Below are positions 10,401 to 21,200 of a DNA stretch of 28,832 nt, piece after piece (positions within the stretch are counted from its first letter, which is position 1; every line of letters starts with the position of its first letter). The stretch is taken from assembly GCA_036897095.1 (NCBI GenBank), contig JAYMSP010001789.1, positions 1 through 28,832 of the forward strand, read 5' to 3'. Below the pieces are notes generated by a model. That model did no database searches. It saw nothing but the letters and a program-made list of their open reading frames with translations, and was not told the DNA's origin. Source of the stretch: Plantago elongata. Lineage: Eukaryota > Streptophyta > Magnoliopsida > Lamiales > Plantaginaceae. A program made the position numbers and the translations under genes.

Positions 10401-12390
10401 CCTCTTTCTCTTCTGCACCTATCTCCATATCTAATCATATACCAAACTTGCAGGACGAGAATAAGAGCAAAAAAGGTCTTGCTGAAGTTTATGAGGTGAG
10501 TTGTTAATGGTATAGTTTTAAATGCATTTTTTACATTATTGACCTTATCCATTTATAATTTTCACATAGTCTTCTCATCTGTGGTTTATTAGAAGAATAC
10601 TGAATCTCTCTTCTTCCTTTTTGTAGGATGAATTTGTTCAGAAGACTGGCCTTGTGTCAACTGCATTGACTTTCTCAGACGAACAAAAGAAAGAAGTGAG
10701 TACTGAACTCTTACTTGCATTTGCCAATTTAATTGGCTCTCTACAATGAATCTTTGAAATGTGCTGTAGCATGGTCTTGCCTTCAAACAGAGTTGATGAA
10801 CTTAATTCACTGCATACATTACTCAGCTTTTACGATCACTTTTAGAACTTCTTCAAAGTGACGTGCTGACTTATGTGATGTGGCTTCTACAGGCCAGTCT
10901 GATATTCAAGAAACTTTGTTTGAAATTGGATGCTCTATCTCATTTCCACTTCACTCCCAAACCGGTACTCTTAATAACATTTATCATAAACAAGATTTCC
11001 ATTGATTAAGATTGTTTCGTTTTAAACTTGGTGAGACCATATTGTTCAGGTTATTGAGGACATGTCAATACAAGCAAATGTTCCTGCACTGGCAATGGAA
11101 GAGGTAATGGATTTTTCTCAAAATTTTCTCATCTTTGCTCATTATGGTACAAAGTTACTGAATGATGTATTCTCTATTGTAGATTGCACCTCTGGTCGTC
11201 TCCGATGCGGCTATGCTTGCTCCTGAAGAAGTGTTTGCTGGCAAAGGAGACATTAAAGAAGAAACTGAGCTAACAAAGGCAGACAGGAAGAGGAGAAGAT
11301 CGAACAAGAAACGAAAATTTAAAGGTGAGAAAGACTTATGTGAGTCCAATATGGGTTAAAATCTGACAATGAAATTGTGGATACTAAATCTTCCTTACTC
11401 ACCCCAGCATAATAGGCTTTTGTTTCAACTTTTTTGATGGAAAAAACTGTAATTCGAAATTTTGGTTTTCTGTCTACTGATGGTGAAAACTTCCTACAGA
11501 AAGGAATCACTAAAAGTTTAAAACGTGTCAATTATGCATTTCATAATGTGAGGTCTTATGTTTTTACTTCAAAACACGTGCAATGGTTTTATGTTAATGA
11601 TGATAGATGAATTGTGCCCCATAGAGTCAACAAAGACTGGGCTTGCTGCAAAAGTGGTGCCCGACACGGATACTGGACATATGATTCAATGTAATCGGAC
11701 AAGTATGCGAAAAATGATATAGATCATTATATTGTGATCAATTTCAGTTAATTATGCTAGTAACACATTGACAACCAATTTACGCATTGAGGGAGATATT
11801 TCAGTAGATGCAGAGTTGTTTATTTCTAGGCATCCAATAGTGGTGCTACAGCTTCGGGTCTATCTTCTTTAGTGAGCTAAGTACCTGTCTTTTAGTGCTG
11901 GCTAGATACACGGTTAGCATTTAGCATAATATGTCTTGTATAAGTTGAAGGGCATGATTATTGTCTGTAGGTTGTGAGTACTTGTGCGCATGCATCACTG
12001 AGAGCTGTGGTACTGTTGAGAGTGCAAAATATATGGAATCAGAAATTCAGAATTCCCATGACTAAGTTACTGGAGAATAGAGATATGATATAGTACTACT
12101 GTTTAATTTTGTCATAATGATTGCACCTATTATACTCCAGTGTATTGGTACTTCATGCTTCTCTTGATGAAAATGCTGATCTTTGAGTGATACAATTGCA
12201 GCCGAAGCTGTAAAGCGAATGGCTGAAAAGGCACAAAAAAGTACATTGATGGAACAAAGAACGGTATCTCCTGATTTCTCCATATTCTAGTTTTTTTGCC
12301 ATTTCTCCTTTATAAATTTTAGTAGGCGTATCCACTTTGTGATGCTGATGGTCCCTCAAAATACAGGCGGAGCAGGCTCCTGAATCGTGA
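7465..12390 (+). CDS. MPP10: MPP10, U3 snoRNP / SSU processome component
   Basis: Thirteen exons: 7465-8082, 8150-8193, 9175-9367, 9453-9563, 9668-9805, 10306-10374, 10454-10495, 10627-10695, 10893-10964, 11050-11103, 11183-11324, 12202-12263 and 12367-12390, all in phase, giving 545 residues. MPP10 forms the Mpp10-Imp3-Imp4 complex, joins the U3 snoRNP in the nucleolus and is needed for pre-18S rRNA cleavage. Diagnostic parts are the N-terminal stretch with FDAEQIWQQIDLQ (61-73), a long acidic tract (about 107-152, mostly D and E), the acidic YDDFF motif (222-226), an E/K-rich helix ending EPKTWTMQGE, the segment VRPAPVITEEVTASLEELIK, and a basic, NLS-like KADRKRRRSNKKRKFK (about 502-517). 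An in-frame alternative donor at 8067/8068 would shorten exon 1 by five codons (540 residues); I cannot choose firmly. AATAAA at 12685-12690 fits the 3' end. The exon 12-13 tail is the least certain part. Confidence 0.92.
8194..9174 (+). other. MPP10 intron 2 (981 bp)
   Basis: A GT...AG intron between the codon halves AG (8192-8193) and A (9175), which join to Arg before YDDFF. Open frames inside it in both directions show no recognised content. Confidence 0.7.
11325..12201 (+). other. MPP10 intron 11 (877 bp)
   Basis: It joins G at 11324 to CC at 12202, giving Ala in KFKAEAVKRM. No coding exon inside it keeps the frame, though an alternative exon near 11620-11690 cannot be excluded. Confidence 0.6.
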
Positions 12391-13110
12391 AATATGTGGT
12401 TTGTTGGATAGAGGTTATCACCGTTGTCTGCATTCTATTATTTGGGCGCTTTTCTACTTGGTGTGCTCTTTGCACAAGTTTTAGAATGCAATGGTTGTGG
12501 GAGCTTGGGTTCGGCAGAGCAAGGGACTGGAAAGTTGTATCTTGGCTGCTGGCACTACCTGAATGCAGCTGTATCGTCTGCGGGATATACATTATTGATG
12601 TAGACCTAGTTTTGCCCCAAAATGGGTCGTGTAGTATTTATATATGGAAATTGAGGTTTAGAAAACTTAAAGAAGGATAGTTGAAATAAAGACTTGTATT
12701 CATTCATATTTGAGAAGCTACTTTTGTCGTAGTAATTTTGAAGCCACTCTTGTTTCTGTTTGCTTCGAATTGTGCATGTGGGGTGGAAACATTTTCTGAA
12801 AAGAATGAATTGTTAAGAAACCATTCAAGTTAAATTCTAATTGGGTTTAAAATAGATGAATGCTAATTAAATTAGAATTGAGTTTTGTATTTTATGTTTG
12901 GTGTTAAATTATAATATTTATAAATTTTATAGGATATTTGAATATATTTCGTAAAATTATGTAAGAGATGTGCAAGAACAAAATAATTTGTATGTATTTG
13001 AATGTGATAAAGTGAATTTTGAATTAAATTATTGGTTTAAGAGTAATTTGAATGATGTGATTGATTGCGTTGGTAGTATTTTCAGTGGATCATGTATTAG
13101 TAGTAGTAAT
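12391..13110. other. MPP10 3' UTR and AT-rich spacer
   Basis: Probable 3' UTR to about 12710, with AATAAA at 12685-12690. After that comes an AT-rich spacer with no coding or RNA signal. Confidence 0.5.
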
Positions 13111-13144
13111 ATTAATAATAATTATTACTATAATAATAATAATA

Positions 13145-13191
<47 letters not shown>
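13111..13191. repeat. AAT/ATT microsatellite
   Basis: AAT-type triplets with interruptions turn at about 13147 into an uninterrupted run of ATT triplets to about 13191. This is a simple-sequence repeat and likely to be length-polymorphic. An open frame reading Asn and Tyr runs across it is an artefact. Confidence 0.9.
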
Positions 13192-13193
<2 letters not shown>

Positions 13194-13979
13194 CTCCCTT
13201 ATGATAAAGTCTCCTAAAAGACACCTTTTAGATAGAGACCCTAAGACATACTTTTTATATATTACAAACTAACCTCAACTAATAACTAGTTGTCAAAAAT
13301 ACCCCAACCCAAGGGGTAGAAGGTGGATCGGACGATAGTAATACTGGTAGGTATAAATACACCACCATTAGCTAAACCTTAAATTTCACGCAATTCATCA
13401 ACCGTTTTTTCATACTTCATTCTCGCTTCACATTCTCTCTCTAGTTTATATAATTGGAAAACGATGAAAATCACCGGAAAAATTGTGAAAGCCACCGGAA
13501 TTCAGCCATGAAATTCATCGATTCATCTCACCATTGAAGACCGTGCTCTCAATTCTCGATCTGCTGTTATATCATCTGAAAAATAGTCAAAAATGTATTT
13601 ACAAAAGGTACGAATATATCATTGTGATTTTTTTTGTGATTTGATTGAAAAATATTGCTACATGCTCTATTGATCGTGTTGCACTGCTACATATATGTTT
13701 TAATGTTTTTGTTGATGATTTAGCTAGATAGTGATCAATTGTATGTTTTCATTGTGATTTTCAGTTGTTGTTGATGGTAGATGAATGTTTTTAGTATGTT
13801 TTCCTTCTAATTTCTACTAATTGTTGGTTGTAGATGTCAAATTATGTTGGAGCATGTTCGACAACTGATGTTGCTGATGTACTTGTCTAACTTCAAAATG
13901 ACCATAATACAGGTCATGTTCCATAATATATATACCATGTTCCACACAATTCGTCCCATGATTTCATATTGTAGTTATT
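13192..13979. other. Unassigned, probably transposon-derived
   Basis: No coding sequence. Positions 13440-13530 hold repeated CACCGGAA phrases (ATCACCGGAAAAATTG, GCCACCGGAATTCAGCC). The region abuts the CATGATCT arrays and may belong to the same element, but no terminal inverted repeats were found. Confidence 0.3.
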
Positions 13980-14740
13980 TGGTCACAGGTGTTTTTGTGT
14001 AATTTCTCAATATATCCCATGATCTCTGTCATATGTTCCACAGTCTGCATATGTCACGAGTAGATACTTATTTTAAGCTATACATCATGATCTTTGTCAT
14101 ATACTCCATGATCTCTGTAACGAACTACATGATTTCATATCCAGTGGTTTACATGTCACTAGTAGATTTGTATTGAACTGTAAACCTTGACCTCTATCAT
14201 ATGCTCCATGATTTATGCAATGCAAACCATGACCCAATGTTATCTTGTTTACATGTCACCAGTAGAGATTTATTATGATTGTACCCCATGATCTTTATCA
14301 TATGCTTCATGATCTATGCAATAGATCCATGATTGCATGCTATGTTGTTTCCATGTCATCAATAAGAGACTTGTTTTAAACTGTAACCCATGATATTTAT
14401 AATATGCTTCATGATCTATGCAATGCACTCCATGATTTCATGTTCAATTGTTTACAAGTCACCATATATTGAAATATGACCATGATATATGACATATGCA
14501 CCGTGATCTCTGTAATGTACTCTATGATTCCATGTTTATTTGTTTACATGTCAGACCTACATAGATTTATTTTGAAATGTAACATAGTGTCTCTAACATA
14601 TGCTTCATAATCTTTGCAATGCACCTCATGATTTGATGTTCAGTTGTTTGCATGTCACAAGTAGAGATTTGTTTTGAAATGTAACGTATTATCTTTGACG
14701 TATGGTCCATGATCCATGCAATGCATCACATGATGTCACG
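13980..14740 (+). repeat. Tandem array, about seven 100-bp units with CATGATCT core
   Basis: A CATGTCAC-type landmark recurs near 14050, 14152, 14252, 14352, 14454, 14547 and 14651, a period of 93-104 bp. Each unit carries two or three CATGATCT/CATGATTT cores about 20-27 bp apart, with linkers such as CATATGCT and ATGCAATG, followed by TTGTTTACATGTCAC and AGTAGAGATTTGTTTTGAA. Copies have diverged by substitution and small indels, so the array is old. It encodes nothing recognisable. Confidence 0.75.
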
Positions 14741-15058
14741 TGAAGATAGGTAATATGTGTTTATTTGCAACCATAGTTGTCATCAACAACTCAACCACCA
14801 TATCCATTGATGATGACTTTAACATTGTCGGAAGTTTCATAGAACAAACAACAAACAAGTTGGATGACATGATTTATATCGAAAACATGATGCAAATAAC
14901 ATCAACAAGTGGTGCTTCAACAAGATCGTGAATTATCCAGATTTTACCAAAATCAAAGAAAGGAAGCCACAAAGAGTCAAGTCAAGCTTGAAAGGAAGAC
15001 CCAAGAACAATTGAGTTTGGAAACAAACAGCCAAATAAACACTTGATATAATTCACTA
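14741..15058. other. Unique segment between two repeat arrays, possible transposon coding remnant
   Basis: A short open frame (14740-14931) has no known domain. The stretch 14950-15014 reads, in one frame, KERKPQRVKSSLKGRPKNN and then stop. That basic KGRPK ending is loosely like the C-terminus of FAR1/MULE-type proteins, but it is far too short to assign. Confidence 0.2.
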
Positions 15059-17395
15059 CTCTCTGTAAAATGAAAAACTTAGTTCACTACTTAGTTCGGA
15101 TCATGTGATTGTATGTTATTGATTTTTATCAACCTTGTTTCTGTGTTATGCCATGTGCTAACCATTATATTAGAGTATTACCCCATGATCTCATTGTATT
15201 ACTCATGATCTCATAATGTAAACCCCATGATCTCAGAAATATTAACTCATAATCTTAGGTTATTATCCATGATATGAGAATATATATGAATCCATGATTT
15301 TAGTATATTATCCCATGATTTTATAAATGTTTATACATGATCTCAGAAAAAATAAACCAGTATATAAATTATTACTCCATGATCTCATAATGTTGACACA
15401 TTATCTCATATTATGAACCACATGATCTCAGATTGTGAACCAATAATCTCAGAATTTAAACACATGATCTCAGTGGGGGAAAAAAGTTCAGATATAAACG
15501 ACTGATCTCAGAAAGAAATAACCCATGTTAGTAGACAAATAACCCATGATATCAAACATAAACTCCATAATATCAGATATAAACAAGAATAGCAAGATAT
15601 AACTGGAATAGAATAGCCTGATATAATCTGGTCAGAATAGCAAGATGTAACCAGAATATAGATCAATAGGTTCAATAGTAATTGTATGGTCAGTAATAGT
15701 AGTTAGTAGTCGTGTCGTGGTCAGTCGGGATGTCGTCGCGTAGTCGAAGTCAGAGTCAGGTAAGTAGTCAAGCAAGCAGGAACAAGTACTGGAATAGAAG
15801 ACTTGAAAGGTAACAACTTTACCAGGGCCGGATGCCGAAAGCCTGAAATCACTCACCTTGGATGAACTTGTAAGCTACGCAACCTTGTAATCCTGATAAA
15901 CGGACAATACTACTTACTTTCATGCAAGAATAATTATAAGACTCCCTTAAATTCCCCCAAAACAAGTTACACGAGCATAGTCAAGTCATAAACAAGTAAC
16001 AACAATTAAACAAAGACGAAGACGCTTAGGCATATAATTTCGTATAATCATGTGATGCTACAACATACTCAAGATCGATACAGTATCTAGTTTCATGCTC
16101 AAGTGAGAAGTAATTCAGAATCTAAGGATACTATGCGCAATTATACATGACGAGTGGATGAATAAATTAAATCAATCTGAGTGGGCACAGAACACAGAAA
16201 AAAACATGCTATACATATAGATTTAACAAGTAGCATACTTGCATAGAATCAGCATAACCCTTCCAGAATGGGGTATAGTCCGACAATATTAAGTACATTA
16301 ATGCAGCTTGAGATGATACAATAGGGATTAAGCTAGCATGAACATTCGAGCATATATGTATCAGACTGTACTAGTATGGTTCAAGCATAATTTAACTAAT
16401 CAAGAGTTAGAAAACATCCATGGCATAACACACCACTTTTATAAGCACATAAGTGCAAACCAAAAACTTTTTCAGTTTCCATATTCCATAATCAACAATG
16501 TGCCTTGCTGTTTTATATACTGGTCTTCTTACTGTCATATTTCCTGTTAAGCAAAACCTGACCATAGACTTTCATTCATGAAAATATGCTAGCTCGTTTA
16601 CCAATTAGAAAGGAGCACGACACACAGATACAGAACAAAGAATCATATAAGAACATATAGCTAATTCTCCTGGACTCCATCGTTCAATACCTCACAATTC
16701 CATAAACACGACAGTGTTGCTACCAGTAAACTAGTGTTGCTACAAGTAAACTAGATACACGCAGATAGCCAAATACAGAACAGTCAAATGGTAAAATCTA
16801 GCTCCTTCACCAGTATACTACTCCTCAAAGCCATAAACAACCGTACGGACAATTTTTCAGGAAAACAACTAGACCAACGTGCAATAGTATACAGATACAC
16901 TTGATACTTCAACATAAACGAATGAATTATAGAAATGCACAGAGAAGAAAAATGGTGGAGATGGAGATGGGAAGACTGGAAGTAACGGAAAGAAGGAGAA
17001 GAGATAAAGAAGGAAATAAACTCAGGGGTACAATGGGTATTTCGTATAAATATAAACCTGTTTTATTCTGGACTCCAAACGGCTCGTAAATAAATTCCAA
17101 TAAATATGAATTCGATACCCGAGACGATAATTGAGGCGAACTAAAGTAGAATCAAAAATAATTTTACAAATTTTTATTTATTTTATTTTATTATTAATAT
17201 ATAATATTAAATAGTAATTTAACGCTACTGGCAGATACGAATCGGCAATCAATCTCCGAATTTAATCCGTCGTTAGGAAACGGTATCCTAGCGAGCGTCG
17301 AATTGGGGTCAGGAGTCAGTTTAAAATAATATTAATAATAATATCGAATTAATTGTTAGTGCGGACTTACTGAAATTCAAGGTTATTACACTCTC
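15059..17395 (-). mobile_element. Possible solo LTR of an LTR retrotransposon
   Basis: On the minus strand a block starts TGTAATAACCTTGAATTTC at 17390, a start common in plant Ty3-type LTRs. It carries a TATA-like TTTATATTTATACG near 17050-17063 and a C/T-rich leader. The opposite end, TGTAAAATGAAA at 15064 on the plus strand, gives TG...CA ends, and CTCTC flanks both sides (15059-15063 and 17391-17395) like a 5-bp target duplication. Against this, the CATGATCT array continues across the left boundary, CTCTC is low in complexity, and no primer-binding site or pol fragment is present. A larger composite repeat is the alternative. Confidence 0.35.
15175..15560 (+). repeat. Irregular array of CATGATCTCA units
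   Basis: CATGATCTCA or close variants recur roughly every 20-35 bp, separated by short AT-rich linkers such as TAATGTAAACCC and GAAATATTAACT. It shares the CATGATCT core with the 100-bp array at 13980-14740 but lacks that array's longer period. Confidence 0.7.
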
Positions 17396-18227
17396 CTCCA
17401 TTTCCACTATTTCCATATGAGACAGGACAATGAATGCCTCTAGGTTGTATTGTGTTGTTCAAATTGGGCCATTCCTAATCAATGTGATCATCACATCAAC
17501 GATAGCTTCGAGATGTAGCCTCATGCAGTTTCACTTTCTCCATTCTTCATAATGTTATGGTTTGACCATTACAGCATCATTGACAGACATCCTGCAACAT
17601 ACGCACCGTAATTGTTCTATGTGGGAACTTAAGCGTAATTATATGATTGTTAGGGGCATGAGTGAAATTTAACCCAAGTGTATATGATGCTTATTATTAT
17701 TTGGGGGGAAACATAGAAATAGATATATATAAAAAAATATAATTGTTAGTACATTTTTTTTCTTCTTCTTCTAGGTCTAGAAATCTCCAAAAAAACCCAA
17801 TTGAAATTAGATTTCTCTCCAAATTAGGTTACTGTAAGCCTCAATTAATTGATTTACCAATTCAATTCAACGACTTTAGCTGATTATTCAGTTCTACTCC
17901 CTGCTTTCAATTGAATCGGCAGTGAATCACAGCTCTCAATTTAGGTTTTTTCTACCCGAAGGCAAAAAGGTTGGAGCTTTGAACACATTGGAATTCAAAA
18001 TTAGCAATCTAGTACAGATTTCACCGCATTGCATTGAATTAGGGCCTTTCTTTATTTTTTTCAAAGTAGTATTTCAGATATTTGATATATTCCCTGTTCT
18101 TGATTTCGGATAGTAAAGTTGTATGAATGATAGTGTATTCTTGCATTAGCTGTCACCTTAATTACTTCAACTCCTAGTGTTAAATGGTAACTGTTGGTCT
18201 CTTTTATTTCCATTTCTAGTTCATAAG
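17396..18227 (+). promoter_or_regulatory. MORC6-like promoter and 5' leader
   Basis: TTGGGCC at 17464-17470 is a site II-like hexamer, and ATATATATAAAAAA near 17721-17735 is a possible TATA region. A CT-rich leader follows (17757-17775). TTTCTAG ends at 18219, eight bases before the start codon, and makes a good 3' splice site, so an intron in the 5' UTR is likely; its donor cannot be fixed (several GT sites lie in 17770-17850). Confidence 0.4.
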
Positions 18228-21200
18228 ATGGGTTCGAGGAATTTCGACGTAAGTGACAACTTGGGGCAGGGAGTTGTCGGAGTGGAAGCTGTTAAATTGG
18301 AGGAAGGGGCTGACGATTCGGGCGTCTGTTCAACGTCGTCAATGACCCCTGCTCCTCTATCACGACAGTTCTGGCGAGCTGGAAACTATGATGACAAGCT
18401 TGCTACAAAGCCAGCCGGTCAAAGTATGAATCTTGAATATGTCTGGTTTTATGAATTATATTATATGCATTCTGTTATAACCAACTTCCGTATGTAGTAT
18501 GTACATGTTCTTTTTGCCTTCTTTTGTGATTTGTCCTTTTCGATTTGATTGTAGATGGGACAAGTTATCTCCGCATTCACCCCAAATTTCTGCATTCAAA
18601 TGCAACATCACATAAATGGGCCTTCGGTGGTATGAACTTTTCATGCTGCTCATTATTTGAATTGAACATAGGATGTGAAACACCAATAAAATACATATTC
18701 TCATCCTGTGTACTTGTCACACGTTTGCAGCTATGGCCGAACTGCTTGATAATTCTGTCGATGAGGTAAAAAAAATTTTAAGCTTCTATTTTTTTAATGC
18801 AAGTCCCTCATTCATCGCATTAGATGAAAATGCTAAGGCTACTTTTTATTCTCTTGCTCATTGCCATGCTTGGTGTTACCTGGTTTTTATTTTGCGTCTT
18901 CAAAATGGTTTCATACAAAGCTACAAACATTCTGACCTCATGAATTCTGATAATCATCTATTGTTCTTCAAAATTAGGTAGATATGCTTAGTGCAATTCT
19001 TGAATGGAGACTTAGATGAAGTTATCTCTAATTGGGAACATGATAATACACATTTGGAATATCATGAGTACCTTTTTTTGTTTTTTTAAGTAATGTCATC
19101 ATAGTATGAAAGTAGATTGTGAACTAAAAGTCGATCTACTATTAACATTGCTTGTACGTACTAACTTTCAATTTAACGCATACACGTCTGCATTGTGGAG
19201 CTGTATCTAGTCTCTTGTTGAATAAGTGGCCACATTGTTATACACGGTGTTAATGTTTTTTTTACCACATTCTTCATTTCTTGTTAGATTCAAAATGGGG
19301 CCACCTTTGTCATTGTAGACAAAACTCTGAATCCTAGAGACGGATCTCCAGCTTTATTAGTTCAAGGTCTGCTCCTTTATGTACAATTCTTAGATGCACA
19401 CTAGTTATATTCAACCTACACTTGATAAAAGCATGATGATATTCTATCAGATGATGGTGGTGGAATGGAACCAGCAGCAATGCGGCGCTGCATTAGCTTT
19501 GGGTTCTCAGATAAGAACTCAAAAACTTCTATTGGGCAGTGTAAGATTTACTTTGCTGTCTTTACGTATGTATGTGTTATGGTGTGAGATTGACTTGTTG
19601 CTTTTCAGATGGAAATGGCTTCAAGACCAGTTCTATGCGACTCGGGGCAGATGTTATTGTCTTCAGCCGTCATATGAAGAACAGGTTCCTTTCTCTCTTG
19701 CTTCTATCTACTAAAGTACCTAGTTTTATGCATATTGCTTAGAAATACATGCAAGGTGCTTATTTGACCTCATATGGTTACATATCTGCATTCATCACTG
19801 TTGTGTCAATGAAATATCAGAACCATTGTCTGTTTTGCTTTTTCTCTCATTTGGCCAAGAGGGATATTCATCCTTTTGATCCCTGCATATCTTAATTAAG
19901 TTATTCTGACAGATGCTACTGAGCCTTGGTGGAAGTGATGCTGAATTCAGATTCTTTTGTCTTAATGCCAGACAAAATAATGGTGGTTAATAGAAGTAAA
20001 CCTCACAGACTGAAGTCACTGAACTTTCTCAAAAATTTAATCAGTCCGATGTGGGTTATGAAATATATCTGTATCTTGGTGCGGACTTAATTCAATCTGT
20101 GCAACTAAAATAATTCATTATCTATTGATGAATATCCCTCTTGGCCAAATGAGTTAGATTCATCACAAATCATGCATACATTTGGCCACGATGTATCCGA
20201 GTTTTAGGTTCAAAATGGTTCTTTCATTCTTTGCGTTCAAGTAACCTTATATTATATTTGGTGACCAATGAACCCTAACCCTTTGGGTTGTGATTGGAAA
20301 ATATTACTTTGGGTTGTGATTGAAAAATTAAGTGAAGCAAGCTGCATTATGTGCTTAATAATATGTTATAGTTCAGGATTTTTCAAATATATACTGTCTG
20401 TTTTTTCTCTAAAACAGGAAACCTTTATATATGTCTTAGAGCCGCACTATATCTTCTTCCGTGCCCATGCAGGTCACAATGCCTGATATTAGAATTGCTT
20501 AATTATTTCACTTGTGACTGGATTTCCAGTTTACAAGTATGGATGAGTACTCATCTTGAATTTCTAAAATACACTTGTTTTTCTGGTCATTTTCGTTTGC
20601 TAACTTAATATTTTTCTTTGCCAGTAAATCGACCCAGAGTGTTGGGCTTCTATCCTACACATTTTTAATGAAAACAAAGCAAGACAGAATAGTGGTTCCC
20701 ATGGTATCTTCATTTGTTCTCATTATGTTCGATTTGATTCGTAATAATGTTTTTGTTTCTTTGGCTGCAGTAATTTCTTCTAGCATAAACAATTAAGTTA
20801 GTGGATAGAATTAAATATTTGTTATTTGCATTTAGTATCAATGAAAAAAAGGTCCTTGCTAGTTGCTTACTCAGAAACATGTTTGACCACATTCGCGGCA
20901 ACCAAGTCACATAAGTCAAAATTATTTAACCTCCTCCAGAGTTTAAAATTTCACTAATGTGTAGGCATGTGACTGCAATTTTATTTTGTAATCTAGTCAT
21001 AAATGGTTTCTTTGTTGGTGTTGTATATTACCTCTTCTTTTTTATATTTGATGTTTTAGAAGTTAAAATAATTATCAAGATGAATTATTTGTTTCCAAAC
21101 CCTAATTATTAGACTAATATATTGAGAAGTTGTTAACCATAGTCAGAGAATTCGCTAGAAACACCATCGACTTTCGACTTGGTTAGTTCGTCCCCAAACG

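Noticed and set aside
12970-13272. Open frame with Asn and Tyr homopolymer runs
   Set aside because: It is produced by the AAT/ATT microsatellite and has no splice or domain support.
13980-15560. CRISPR-like look of regularly repeated CATGATCT units
   Set aside because: This is a plant nuclear genome; units are diverged, spacers are not unique sequences of constant length, and no cas-like gene is present.
18177-18227. In-frame extension upstream of the MORC start
   Set aside because: The extension starts at GTG, not ATG, and TTTCTAG just before 18228 is a probable 5' UTR splice acceptor, so ATG 18228 is preferred.
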